In this document: positions 48,955-56,932 of the stretch, piece by piece
Position numbering within the stretch: position 1 is the first letter of the stretch
Layout: the number at the start of each line of letters is the position of its first letter
NCBI RefSeq assembly: GCF_002980625.1
Contig: NZ_PVLR01000044.1
Span: 25,132 to 89,131 of the forward strand
From: Malikia spinosa
Lineage (GTDB): Bacteria; Pseudomonadota; Gammaproteobacteria; Burkholderiales; Burkholderiaceae_C
Direction: 5' to 3'
DNA length: 64,000 nucleotides
Notes under the pieces: model-generated
Told to the model about the DNA's origin: nothing
Databases searched by the model: none
Seen by the model: only the letters and a program-made list of their open reading frames with translations
Position numbers and translations under genes: made by a program

Positions 48955-49114
48955 TACCAGCCGGAACCCGGTCCTTGCGGGTCGTGTCGGCTGGTCCCAG
49001 CCCAACTGGTTTTGCAATCCGGGTCGATTCGAGTCTTGCTCGTGGGTCCGGCTTGCGCTTGGCCGCTGTCAGCCTCGGCTGGCAAGGCATGTCCTCACCG
49101 TCGCAGGAGCAGAT

Positions 49115-51649
49115 ATGAATATCGTCGTCATTGGTCATGGCATGGTTGGCCACAAATTCCTCGAAAGCCTGGCCGAAGCCGGGCTGCGCGAGGCCCAGGT
49201 CACCGTGCTGTGCGAAGAGCCGCGCCCGGCCTACGACCGCGTCCATCTGTCGGAGTTCTTTGCCGGCAAGTCGGCCGAGGACCTGTCGCTGGTCGAACCC
49301 GGCTTTTTCGAGCGCACCGGCATTTCGCTGCGCCTGGCGGCCCAGGCGGCATCGATCGACCGCGCGGCCCGCCTCGTCACGACCCGCAGCGGCGAGCAGC
49401 TGCCCTATGACAAGCTGGTGCTGGCCACCGGTTCGTCGCCGTTCGTGCCGCCGGTGCCGGGACGCGAGCGTGCCGACTGCTTCGTCTACCGGACGATCGA
49501 GGACCTGGAAGCGATGGCAGCCTGCGGCGCCCACGCCAAGACCGGGGTCGTGATCGGCGGCGGCCTGCTCGGGCTCGAATGTGCCAAGGCGCTGCGCGAC
49601 CTGGGGCTGCAGACCCATGTGGTCGAGTTCGCGCCGCGGCTGATGGCGGTCCAGATCGACGAGGGCGGCGGCCGCGTGCTGCGGCACAAGATCGAGGCGC
49701 TCGGGGTGCAGGTGCATACGCAGAAAAACACGCTCGAGATCGTCGACGGCAGCAGTGCGCGCCATCTGATGCGCTTTGCCGACGGCAGCTCGCTCGAAAC
49801 CGACATGATCGTGTTCTCGGCCGGCATCCGGCCGCGTGACGAGCTCGCGCGCGCCTGCGGACTGGAGATCGGCCCGCGCGGCGGCATCGCGATCGACAGC
49901 GAATGCCGCAGCAGCGACCCCGACATCTACGCCATCGGCGAATGCGCGGCCTGGAACGGCCAGACCTTCGGCCTGGTGGCGCCGGGCTACGACATGGCCC
50001 GGGTCGCCGCGCGCCACCTGAGCGGCCAGGACGACATCGCCTTCGTCGGCGCCGACATGAGCACCAAGCTCAAGCTGATGGGCGTCGATGTGGCCAGCAT
50101 CGGCGACGCGCATGGCAACACGCCGGGCAGCCGGGCCCTGCAGTACACCGACGAGCGCCAGCAGGTCTACAAGAAGATCGTGGTCAGCGCCGATGGCAAG
50201 CGCCTGCTCGGCGCGGTGCTGGTCGGCGACGCCACCGAATACGGCACCCTGCTGCAGATGGCGCTCAACGGCATCGAGCTGCCGGCTGCGCCCGAATTCC
50301 TGATCCTGCCAGCCAGCGACGGCCAGGCCAAGCCGGCGCTGGGCGTGGACGCCCTGCCCGACAGCGCGCAGCTGTGCTCCTGCAACAACGTCAGCAAGGG
50401 CCAGATCTGCCAGGCGGTCTCGGACGGCGCGACCACGATCGGCGAGCTCAAGACCTGCACCAAGGCCGGCGCGACCTGTGGCGGCTGCGTGCCGATGGTC
50501 ACGCAGCTGATGAAGGTCGTGATGAAGAAGCAGGGCCTGGCGGTCAACAACCACCTGTGCGAGCATTTCGCCTACTCGCGCCAGGAGCTCTATCACCTGG
50601 TCCGGGTCGGCCAGATCCGCAGCTTCGAGCAACTGCTGACCCAGCACGGCCAGGGCCTGGGCTGCGACATCTGCAAGCCGACCGCCGCCAGCATCCTGGC
50701 CTCGTGCTGGAACGAGTTCGTGCTGAAGAAGGACCTGGCCAGCCTGCAAGACAGCAACGACTACTACCTGGGCAATATCCAGAAGGACGGCAGCTACTCG
50801 GTGGTGCCGCGCATGCCGGGCGGCGAGGTCACGCCCGACGGGCTGATCGCGGTCGGCCAGATCGCCAAGCAATATGGTCTCTACACCAAGATCACCGGCG
50901 GCCAGCGGGTCGACCTGTTCGGTGCCCGGGTCGAGCAGCTGCCCGCGATCTGGGAGGCGCTGATCGCGGCCGGTTTCGAGTCGGGTCACGCCTATGGCAA
51001 ATCGCTGCGCACGGTCAAGAGCTGCGTCGGCTCGACCTGGTGCCGCTACGGCGTCGGCGACAGCGCCGGGCTGGCGGTCGCGCTGGAAAACCGCTACAAG
51101 GGCCTGCGCGCGCCGCACAAGATCAAGTTCGGCGTCTCGGGCTGCACGCGTGAATGCGCCGAGGCCCAGGGCAAGGACATCGGCGTGATCGCGACCGAAA
51201 AAGGCTGGAACCTCTATGTCTGCGGCAACGGCGGCATGAAGCCGCGCCACGCCGAGCTGCTGGCCTCGGACCTGAGCCAGCAGGAGCTGGTGCGCCTGAT
51301 CGACCGGCTGCTGATGTTCTATGTACGCACGGCCGACCGGCTGCAGCGCACCAGCACCTGGCGCGAGAACCTCGAAGGCGGGCTGGACTACCTGAAGGCC
51401 GTGGTGTTGAAGGACAGCCTGGGCATCGCGGCCGAGCTCGAAAGCCAGATGCAGCAGGTGGTCGACAGCTATGCCTGCGAATGGAAGGCCGCCGTCAGCG
51501 ACCCGGACACGCGCAAGCGCTTTCGCTCCTTCGTCAACAGCGACCAGCCCGACGAGCATATCGTGTTCATCGAGGAGCGCGGCCAGATCCGTCCGGCTCG
51601 CCCCGAGGAACGCCCCACCCTGACTGCCAGCGCCACGGCGCTGGCCTGA
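49115..51649 (+). CDS. nirB: assimilatory nitrite reductase, large subunit
   Basis: An 844-residue cytoplasmic enzyme reducing nitrite to ammonium with NAD(P)H. It has an FAD/NAD(P)H-binding disulfide-reductase-like domain (1-400, starting MNIVVIGHGMVG), a BFD-like [2Fe-2S] domain (about 420-465, CSCNNVSKGQICQAV then TCGGC), a nitrite/sulfite reductase half-domain, and the siroheme/4Fe-4S ligands in SCVGSTWCRYG (about 635) and GCTRECAEAQ (about 675). CAGGAGCAGAT precedes the ATG. It heads the nirB-nirD-nasR operon. Confidence 0.95.
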   Translation: MNIVVIGHGMVGHKFLESLAEAGLREAQVTVLCEEPRPAYDRVHLSEFFAGKSAEDLSLVEPGFFERTGISLRLAAQAASIDRAARLVTTRSGEQLPYDKLVLATGSSPFVPPVPGRERADCFVYRTIEDLEAMAACGAHAKTGVVIGGGLLGLECAKALRDLGLQTHVVEFAPRLMAVQIDEGGGRVLRHKIEALGVQVHTQKNTLEIVDGSSARHLMRFADGSSLETDMIVFSAGIRPRDELARACGLEIGPRGGIAIDSECRSSDPDIYAIGECAAWNGQTFGLVAPGYDMARVAARHLSGQDDIAFVGADMSTKLKLMGVDVASIGDAHGNTPGSRALQYTDERQQVYKKIVVSADGKRLLGAVLVGDATEYGTLLQMALNGIELPAAPEFLILPASDGQAKPALGVDALPDSAQLCSCNNVSKGQICQAVSDGATTIGELKTCTKAGATCGGCVPMVTQLMKVVMKKQGLAVNNHLCEHFAYSRQELYHLVRVGQIRSFEQLLTQHGQGLGCDICKPTAASILASCWNEFVLKKDLASLQDSNDYYLGNIQKDGSYSVVPRMPGGEVTPDGLIAVGQIAKQYGLYTKITGGQRVDLFGARVEQLPAIWEALIAAGFESGHAYGKSLRTVKSCVGSTWCRYGVGDSAGLAVALENRYKGLRAPHKIKFGVSGCTRECAEAQGKDIGVIATEKGWNLYVCGNGGMKPRHAELLASDLSQQELVRLIDRLLMFYVRTADRLQRTSTWRENLEGGLDYLKAVVLKDSLGIAAELESQMQQVVDSYACEWKAAVSDPDTRKRFRSFVNSDQPDEHIVFIEERGQIRPARPEERPTLTASATALA

Positions 51650-51671
51650 CCCCCTGCGAGAGGACTGCCCC

Positions 51672-52019
51672 ATGACTTCCACCAGCCCCGCCAGCCAGCA
51701 CTGGACCGCCGTCTGCACGATCGACGACATCCTGCCCGACACCGGCGTCTGCGCCCGCGTCGAGCAGCGGCATGTCGCGATCTTTCGCGTCGGCGCCGAC
51801 CGCTTCTTCGCGATCGACAACTTCGACCCCAAGTCGCAGGCCAGCGTGCTGTCGCGCGGCCTGGTCGGCAATCTCGGCCAGCGGCTGGTCGTGGCCTCGC
51901 CGCTCTACAAGCACCATTTCGACCTGAGCAGCGGCGAATGCCTGGAGGCGCCCGAGCACTCGGTGCGCGCCTACCCGGTACGCGCCGAGCGCGAGCAGCT
52001 GCTGGTCAGCCTGGGCTGA
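51672..52019 (+). CDS. nirD: assimilatory nitrite reductase, small subunit
   Basis: A 115-residue Rieske-fold protein without the metal-binding Cys/His pairs, as in NirD. WTAVCTIDDILPDTGVCARV, FRVGADRFFAIDNFDP and SPLYKHHFDLSSGECLE are family motifs. It completes the NirBD reductase. It begins 22 bases after nirB, with GAGAGGACTGCC before the ATG. Confidence 0.93.
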   Translation: MTSTSPASQHWTAVCTIDDILPDTGVCARVEQRHVAIFRVGADRFFAIDNFDPKSQASVLSRGLVGNLGQRLVVASPLYKHHFDLSSGECLEAPEHSVRAYPVRAEREQLLVSLG

Positions 52020-52028
52020 GGTTTTTCG

Positions 52029-53306
52029 ATGCAACTGTCTGCCTCCCATCTGGTGCTGCGTGCCAAGCAGCTGGAAATCGAGCTGATGCGGCATCTGGCC
52101 GGACGGGTCGAACTGGCCGATGTCACCGGCCAGCTGATCCATGCGCTGCAGCATGAGCGAGGCGCGTCCAGTCTCTACCTGGCCTCGGGCGGCCAACGCT
52201 TCGCGGTCGAACGGCGCTCGGCCATGGAGCAGGCCGGCGCCGTCGAGCTGAGCTTGCAAGCGCTGTTCGGCGAGCAGCAGGACCCGGCCCGCGGCGCCTC
52301 GACCCGCATGCTGTCGCTGATGGCCACCGCGCTGCTCGAGCTCGATGCGCTGACGGCGTTTCGCGCCCGGATCGAGCGCGGCCAGGCCAGCCCGGACGAG
52401 GCGGTCGCGACCTTCAGCCGGCTGATTGCCGGCCTGATGGAATTGATCTTCCAGCTCGCCGATGCCCCGCTGCAGCCCGATATCTCGCGCCTGCTGGTGG
52501 CCTTCTTCCACCTGGTGCAGGGCAAGGAAGCGGCAGGCCAGGAGCGGGCCGTCGGCGCACAGCTGTTCGCCTCGGGCGTCTGCAGCGAGGTCGGGCAACA
52601 GCGCATCATCGACCTGATCGATGGCCAGGAGCGCAGCCTGCAGGTATTCGAGGCCTTTGCCGAGCCGGCCCTGCGCCAGCTCTGGCAGCAACAGCAACTC
52701 GCGCCCCAGGTGGCCCGGCTCGAACGCCTGCGCCGCACGCTGTGCAGCGCCAAGTCCGGCGCGACGCTCGACAGCCTGGTCAGCGACAGCTGGTTCGAGG
52801 TCACCAGCGAGCGCATCTCCGAGCTCTGGCAGCTGCAGATGCAACTGGTGCAATGCCTGCGCCAGGCCTGCGAGCAGCAGATCCGCAGCGCCGAGCAGGA
52901 CCTGCTGGATTCCGAGGGCTTGCTGCAGCTGTGGCTCGACAACCCGCCGCCCCAGCCGCCGGCGGTGGAGCGCCTGTTCCAGAGCGATGACCTCAACCCG
53001 CCCGCGGGGACAGGCACCGCGACAGCGCGCCCGGCGCTGGCCGACTGGCTGCAGGCGCAGTCGGAACGGCTGGCCAGCATGGAAGTCGAGCTCGAGGCGG
53101 CGCGCCGCGTCATGCAGGAGCGCAAGGTGATCGAACGCGCCAAGGGCGCCCTGATGTCCCGGCTCGGGCTCAGCGAGGAAGCCGCCTACCGCGCGCTGCA
53201 AAAGGCCTCGATGGACCACAACCGCCGACTGATCGACGTCGCGCAGGCCACGCTGAGCCTGCCCGAACTGGTCTTCGGGGCCAAGCCGGGATCGCACCAG
53301 AACTGA
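52029..53306 (+). CDS. nasR: nitrate-responsive antiterminator (NIT-ANTAR)
   Basis: A 425-residue regulator. Residues about 30-280 form the helical NIT nitrate/nitrite sensor (ALQHERGASSLYLASGG is the typical start) and the C-terminal 60 residues are an ANTAR RNA-binding domain (VIERAKGALMSRLGLSEEAAYRALQKASMD). In Klebsiella NasR binds a leader hairpin with an A1/G4 hexaloop and prevents termination when nitrate is present. Two such hairpins lie in this window, at 48937 and 53402. It is nine bases after nirD, so it is probably part of a feedback loop on its own operon. Confidence 0.92.
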   Translation: MQLSASHLVLRAKQLEIELMRHLAGRVELADVTGQLIHALQHERGASSLYLASGGQRFAVERRSAMEQAGAVELSLQALFGEQQDPARGASTRMLSLMATALLELDALTAFRARIERGQASPDEAVATFSRLIAGLMELIFQLADAPLQPDISRLLVAFFHLVQGKEAAGQERAVGAQLFASGVCSEVGQQRIIDLIDGQERSLQVFEAFAEPALRQLWQQQQLAPQVARLERLRRTLCSAKSGATLDSLVSDSWFEVTSERISELWQLQMQLVQCLRQACEQQIRSAEQDLLDSEGLLQLWLDNPPPQPPAVERLFQSDDLNPPAGTGTATARPALADWLQAQSERLASMEVELEAARRVMQERKVIERAKGALMSRLGLSEEAAYRALQKASMDHNRRLIDVAQATLSLPELVFGAKPGSHQN

Positions 53307-53314
53307 GCCTGCCA

Positions 53315-53331
53315 TGCACCGGTTTGGTTCA
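53315..53331. promoter_or_regulatory. NtrC binding site upstream of the channel gene
   Basis: TGCACCGGTTTGGTTCA matches the NtrC consensus TGCACC-N4-TGGTGCA at twelve of thirteen defined positions. It begins eight bases after the nasR stop codon and its centre is about 74 bases before the predicted transcription start. Confidence 0.7.
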
Positions 53332-53370
53332 CTCGGGCCAGACGCCGGGCGACCAAGCCTCGAAAGCCAC

Positions 53371-53386
53371 TGGCACGAAAGCTGCT
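53371..53386 (+). promoter_or_regulatory. sigma-54 promoter of the channel/kinase operon
   Basis: TGGCACGAAAGCTGCT has the full -24 element TGGCACG, GG and GC ten bases apart, and CTGC at -12. The transcript should start near 53396, giving a leader of about 165 bases. Confidence 0.75.
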
Positions 53387-53401
53387 TCATTGATCCTGAT
53401 T

Positions 53402-53417
53402 GAGCTAACGACGGCTT
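53402..53417 (+). ncRNA. ANTAR-type hexaloop hairpin P1 in the channel leader
   Basis: GAGCT and GGCTT pair (with two wobble pairs, extendable by two more pairs) around the loop AACGAC, with A1 and G4. The loop is identical to that in the nirB leader. Confidence 0.6.
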
Positions 53418-53425
53418 GACGACCA

Positions 53426-53452
53426 GCTCCCCGGCAGCAGTTTGCCGGGAGC
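53426..53452 (+). ncRNA. second leader hairpin P2
   Basis: GCTCCCCGGCA pairs with TGCCGGGAGC (one bulged base) around the hexaloop GCAGTT. Position 4 of the loop is G, but position 1 is G instead of A. Two adjacent hexaloop hairpins before a terminator are the known arrangement of ANTAR target RNAs. Confidence 0.5.
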
Positions 53453-53470
53453 GACTTGCACAGACGGATA

Positions 53471-53534
53471 ACGGTGTCCCCCTCCTGCTGCGGCTCATGC
53501 CGGCGGCAGGAAGGCGGCGCCGTTTTTGTTTTTT
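53471..53534 (+). terminator. leader attenuator before the channel gene
   Basis: An extended hairpin in which ACGGTGTCCCC pairs with GGCGGCGCCGT through wobble pairs and CCTGCTGCGG pairs with CCGGCGGCAGG around CTCATG, followed at once by TTTTTGTTTTTT. It stands between the promoter and the start codon, so it must be overcome for the genes to be expressed; NasR is the likely antiterminator. Confidence 0.8.
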
Positions 53535-53559
53535 CACCCCCCTCTTCCAAGGAATTGCG

Positions 53560-54375
53560 ATGGCCTACCTCGCTCCTGCCGAGTTCGTGACCAAGATGGT
53601 CGATGCCGGCGAATCCAAGCTGTTGATGTCCACCCGGGACACCCTGATCCGCTCCTACATGGCGGGCGCCATCCTCGCGCTGGCGGCGGCCTTTGCGGTC
53701 ACGGTCTCGGTCAACACCGGCAATCCGCTGATCGGCGCGCTGCTGTTTCCGGTCGGCTTCTGCATGCTGTACCTGATGGGCTTTGACCTGCTGACCGGCG
53801 TCTTCACCCTGACCCCGCTGGCCGTGTTCGACCGCCGCCCGGGCGCGACCTGGAGCGGCGTGCTGCGCAACTGGTCGCTGGTGTTCCTGGGCAACTTCGC
53901 CGGCGCGCTGACCGTGGCCCTGTTCATGGCCATCATCTTCACCTTCGGCTTCACCGAAGCGCCGAACGCGGTCGGCCAGAAGATCGGCGCCATCGGCGAA
54001 GGCCGCACGGTCGGCTATGCCGCCCACGGCGCCGCCGGCATGCTGACGCTGTTCGTGCGCGGCGTGATGTGCAACTGGATGGTGTCGACCGGCGTCGTGG
54101 CGGCCATGATGTCGAGCACCGTCTCGGGCAAGGTCATCGGCATGTGGATGCCGATCCTGGTCTTCTTCTACATGGGCTTCGAGCACTCGATCGTCAACAT
54201 GTTCCTGTTCCCCTCGGGCCTGATGCTCGGCGGCGATTTCACGATCATGGACTACCTGATCTGGAACGAGATCCCGACCGTGATCGGCAACCTGGTCGGC
54301 GGACTGACCTTCGTCGGCGCCACGCTCTACTCGACCCATTACAAGACCGCCCCCAAGCGCGTCTCGGTGCGATGA
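53560..54375 (+). CDS. formate/nitrite transporter (FNT) family channel
   Basis: A 271-residue membrane protein with six helices. Family motifs are GNPLIGALLFPVGFCMLYLMG, LTGVFTLTPLA, NWSLVFLGNFAGAL, and RGVMCNWMVSTGV, with FEHSIVNMFLFP as the His-containing pore segment. These point to a NirC/FocA-like pentameric channel. In this setting nitrite uptake or efflux in step with NirBD is the likely role. AAGGAATTGCG precedes the ATG. The kinase/phosphatase gene follows after four bases. Confidence 0.92.
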   Translation: MAYLAPAEFVTKMVDAGESKLLMSTRDTLIRSYMAGAILALAAAFAVTVSVNTGNPLIGALLFPVGFCMLYLMGFDLLTGVFTLTPLAVFDRRPGATWSGVLRNWSLVFLGNFAGALTVALFMAIIFTFGFTEAPNAVGQKIGAIGEGRTVGYAAHGAAGMLTLFVRGVMCNWMVSTGVVAAMMSSTVSGKVIGMWMPILVFFYMGFEHSIVNMFLFPSGLMLGGDFTIMDYLIWNEIPTVIGNLVGGLTFVGATLYSTHYKTAPKRVSVR

Positions 54376-54379
54376 GATC

Positions 54380-56116
54380 ATGAGCGCGGGCCTGCAGGTC
54401 ACGCTGGGCCAGCACTCGCAGGCCGGTCGCAAGCCGGTCAACCAGGATTTCCATGGCGCGATGGTGCCGCACGGGCCGCTGCTGGCGAGCAAGGGCATCG
54501 CGCTGGCGCTGGCCGACGGCATCAGCAGCAGCGCCGTCAGCCAGATCGCCAGCGCTGCCGCGGTGCGCAGCTTCCTGGACGACTACTACTGCACCTCCGA
54601 GGCCTGGTCGGTCCGGCGCGCGGCCCAGCGCGTGCTCGAGGCCGGCAACTCCTGGCTCCATGCCCAGACCCAGCGCAGCCCGGCGCGCTTCGACCGCGAT
54701 CGCGGCTATGTCTGCACCTTCAGTGCCTTGATCCTCAAGGGGCGCGAGGCGCATCTGCTGCATGTGGGCGACACCCGGGTCTACCGCCTGCATGCCCAGG
54801 CGCTCGAGCAGCTGACCGAGGATCACCGGGTCCAGGTCTCCTCGGTCGAGAGCTATCTCGGGCGGGCGCTGGGCGCGGGGCCGACGGTCGAGATCGATTA
54901 CCGCAGCTGGTTGACCGAGGTCGGCGAGGTCTACCTGCTGGCGACCGACGGCGCCTACGAAGCCCTTGACGCCGCCAGCGTGCACGCGGCACTGGCCCGC
55001 CATGCCGACGACCTGGAGGCGGCAGCGGCCGAGCTGGTCGCGACGGCGCTCGAGCGCGGCAGCCAGGACAACCTGACGCTGCAGCTGGTGCGCATCGATG
55101 CCCTGCCCGATGCGCAGGCCAGCCAGCTGCAGGCCCGGCGCGAGGGCCTGCGCCTGCCGCCGACCTTGCAGCCGCGCAGCGAGTTCGAGGGCTACCGGAT
55201 CGTGCGCGAGCTGCAGCTGAGCGCGCGCAGCCATGTCTACCTGGCGACCGACCTGGCCAGCGGCCAGGCGGTGGTGCTGAAGACGCCGTCGGTCGATCTG
55301 CGCGACGACCCGGCCTACCTCGACCGCTTCCTGCTCGAGGAATGGATCGCGCGCCGGATCGACAGCCCGCATGTGGTGCGCGCCGGCACGGCCGAGCGCC
55401 AGCGCGAGCATCTGTATGTCGCGCTGGAGTATGTCGACGGCCAGACGCTGGCGCAGTGGATGGTCGACCATCCGGCACCCGGTCTCGACCAGGTGCGCGG
55501 CATCGTCGAGCAGGTGGCCCGGGGCCTGCAGGCCTTTCATCGCAAGGAGATGCTGCACCAGGACCTGCGGCCCGAGAACCTGATGCTGGACCGCACCGGC
55601 ACGGTCAGGATCATCGACCTGGCATCGACCCATGTCGCCGGGCTGACCGAAGGCACTGCCGAGGCCAGTCCGCAGGCGATCCTGGGTTCGCTGCAATACA
55701 CCGCGCCCGAATATTTCGTCGGCGGCGGCGGCACGGTGCAGTCGGAGCTGTTCTCGCTGGCGGTGATCAGCTACCAGATGCTCAGCGGCCAGCTGCCCTA
55801 CGGCCTGCAGGTGACCAGGCTGCGCACGCCGGACGAGCTCAAGCGGCTGCGCTACGTCGAGCTACGCAGCCTGCGGCCCGATCTGCCGCCCTGGGTCGAT
55901 GCCGTGCTGCGCCGCGCACTGCAGGCCCAGCCCGGCAAGCGGCAGGAGGCGTTGTCGGAGTTCGTGCAGGACCTGCGCCGGCCGGGGCCCCAGTACCAGC
56001 GCCAGGGTGCGAGCCCGCTGATCGAGCGCCAGCCGCTGCGGTTCTGGCAAGGCCTGACGCTGCTGCTGGCACTGACCGTGCTGGTGCTGCTCTGGCTGAG
56101 GGTGACGGGGGCTTGA
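54380..56116 (+). CDS. PP2C phosphatase / Ser-Thr protein kinase fusion
   Basis: A 578-residue two-domain protein. Residues about 5-245 form a PP2C phosphatase with metal-site motifs NQDFHG, ALADGISS, HVGDTRVYRL, LATDGAYE and SQDNLT. Residues 262-525 form a kinase-like domain: an Ala/Val-Val-Leu-Lys lysine (VVLKTP), HQDLRPENLM in place of HRDxKxxN, DLAS in place of DFG, and the APE motif in LQYTAPEYF. The glycine loop is poor, so kinase activity may be weak or altered. A C-terminal helix (about 553-575) anchors it in the membrane. It is coupled to the channel gene and probably controls nitrogen uptake. Confidence 0.9.
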   Translation: MSAGLQVTLGQHSQAGRKPVNQDFHGAMVPHGPLLASKGIALALADGISSSAVSQIASAAAVRSFLDDYYCTSEAWSVRRAAQRVLEAGNSWLHAQTQRSPARFDRDRGYVCTFSALILKGREAHLLHVGDTRVYRLHAQALEQLTEDHRVQVSSVESYLGRALGAGPTVEIDYRSWLTEVGEVYLLATDGAYEALDAASVHAALARHADDLEAAAAELVATALERGSQDNLTLQLVRIDALPDAQASQLQARREGLRLPPTLQPRSEFEGYRIVRELQLSARSHVYLATDLASGQAVVLKTPSVDLRDDPAYLDRFLLEEWIARRIDSPHVVRAGTAERQREHLYVALEYVDGQTLAQWMVDHPAPGLDQVRGIVEQVARGLQAFHRKEMLHQDLRPENLMLDRTGTVRIIDLASTHVAGLTEGTAEASPQAILGSLQYTAPEYFVGGGGTVQSELFSLAVISYQMLSGQLPYGLQVTRLRTPDELKRLRYVELRSLRPDLPPWVDAVLRRALQAQPGKRQEALSEFVQDLRRPGPQYQRQGASPLIERQPLRFWQGLTLLLALTVLVLLWLRVTGA

Positions 56117-56122
56117 AGGGGA

Positions 56123-56198
56123 TGGTGGGTCCTGACGGGCTCGAACCGCCGACATCTTCCGTGTAAAGGAAGCGCTCTACCAACTGAGCTAAGGACCC
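56123..56198 (-). tRNA. tRNA-Val (TAC)
   Basis: A 76-base cloverleaf on the minus strand: GGGTCCTTAGCTCAGTTGG at the 5' end, anticodon loop TTTACAC with anticodon TAC, T arm GGTTCGAGCCC and encoded CCA. Confidence 0.96.
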
Positions 56199-56220
56199 GG
56201 ATGCGGGATGAGGCTATCCG

Positions 56221-56243
56221 GCTGTTCACATGAAGTGAACAGC
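56221..56243. repeat. perfect inverted repeat upstream of tRNA-Val
   Basis: GCTGTTCAC and GTGAACAGC are exact inverted repeats around ATGAA, between pgsA and the tRNA-Val gene. There is no T tract on the minus strand, so it is either an RNA processing hairpin in a pgsA-tRNA transcript or an operator. Confidence 0.5.
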
Positions 56244-56319
56244 TGCAAATTCTAGCCGCTGTTGACCGCCTGGCTGATGCAACCGGCAAAAAAAGGTCGC
56301 GCCAGTGGCACAGGGGAAC

Positions 56320-56886
56320 TCAACGCGCCTTGGCCCTGATCTCGGGCAAGGCCTTCTTGAGGTAATAGACCATGGACCAGATCGTCAGCACGGCGGAAGC
56401 CCAGATCAGCACCCGGCCCCAGGCCTGGGTGTCGATGCCGAACAGCGGCGCCTGGTAAAGCAGGAAGGGAATCGCGACCATCTGTACGCTGGTCTTGAGC
56501 TTGCCGACCATGTGCACCGCCACGCTCTTGTTGGCGCCGATGGTCGCCATCCACTCGCGCAGCGCCGAGATCGCGATCTCGCGCCCGATGATGATCAGCG
56601 CGACGAAGACATCGGCCCGCCCCAGATGCACCAGCACCAGCACGCAGGCGCAGACCAGGAACTTGTCGGCCACCGGGTCGAGGAAGGCGCCGAAGGACGA
56701 GGTCTGGTTGAGCTTGCGCGCCAGGTAGCCGTCGGCCCAGTCGGTGGCGGCGAAGACCACGAACAGCACCGTCGCGATCAGGTTCTGCCGCTGGGCTTCG
56801 AGGCCGGGCCAGTAGAACACCGCGACGATCAGCGGGATGGCCGCGATCCGGGCCCAGGTCAGCAGTGTCGGCAGGTTGAAGAACAT
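56320..56886 (-). CDS. pgsA: phosphatidylglycerophosphate synthase
   Basis: A 188-residue membrane enzyme that joins CDP-diacylglycerol and glycerol-3-phosphate on the way to phosphatidylglycerol. The CDP-alcohol phosphatidyltransferase motif is present as DWADGYLAR followed by GAFLDPVADK. Four to five helices follow the family pattern. The ATG at 56886 (MFFNLPTLLTWAR) is the typical PgsA start; the longer open frame upstream reads into uvrC territory and is not coding. uvrC lies 46 bases upstream on the same strand. Confidence 0.93.
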   Translation of the reverse strand: MFFNLPTLLTWARIAAIPLIVAVFYWPGLEAQRQNLIATVLFVVFAATDWADGYLARKLNQTSSFGAFLDPVADKFLVCACVLVLVHLGRADVFVALIIIGREIAISALREWMATIGANKSVAVHMVGKLKTSVQMVAIPFLLYQAPLFGIDTQAWGRVLIWASAVLTIWSMVYYLKKALPEIRAKAR

Positions 56887-56932
56887 GCCGCAGATTATGC
56901 AGGCTGTCGGTGACGGTTTCGCTGCCGGGCGC

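Larger units (their letters stand above)
48739..49114 (+). promoter_or_regulatory. nirB control region and leader
   Basis: A 376-base gene-free region. In order it contains an NtrC-like site (48771-48787), an inverted repeat (48805-48824), a sigma-54 promoter (48871-48886) and, from a predicted start near 48897, a leader of about 218 bases with a hexaloop hairpin (48937-48954), a larger CCAGCCG/CGGCTGG stem (48957-48994) and a weak CCAG-CTGG hairpin before TTTT (48997-49013). The layout indicates nitrogen control of initiation and possible nitrate-dependent antitermination. Confidence 0.65.

Noticed and set aside
48941..51871. 976-codon minus-strand open frame opposite nirB
   Set aside because: It mirrors the nirB coding periodicity, has no recognisable domain and crosses the nirB leader.
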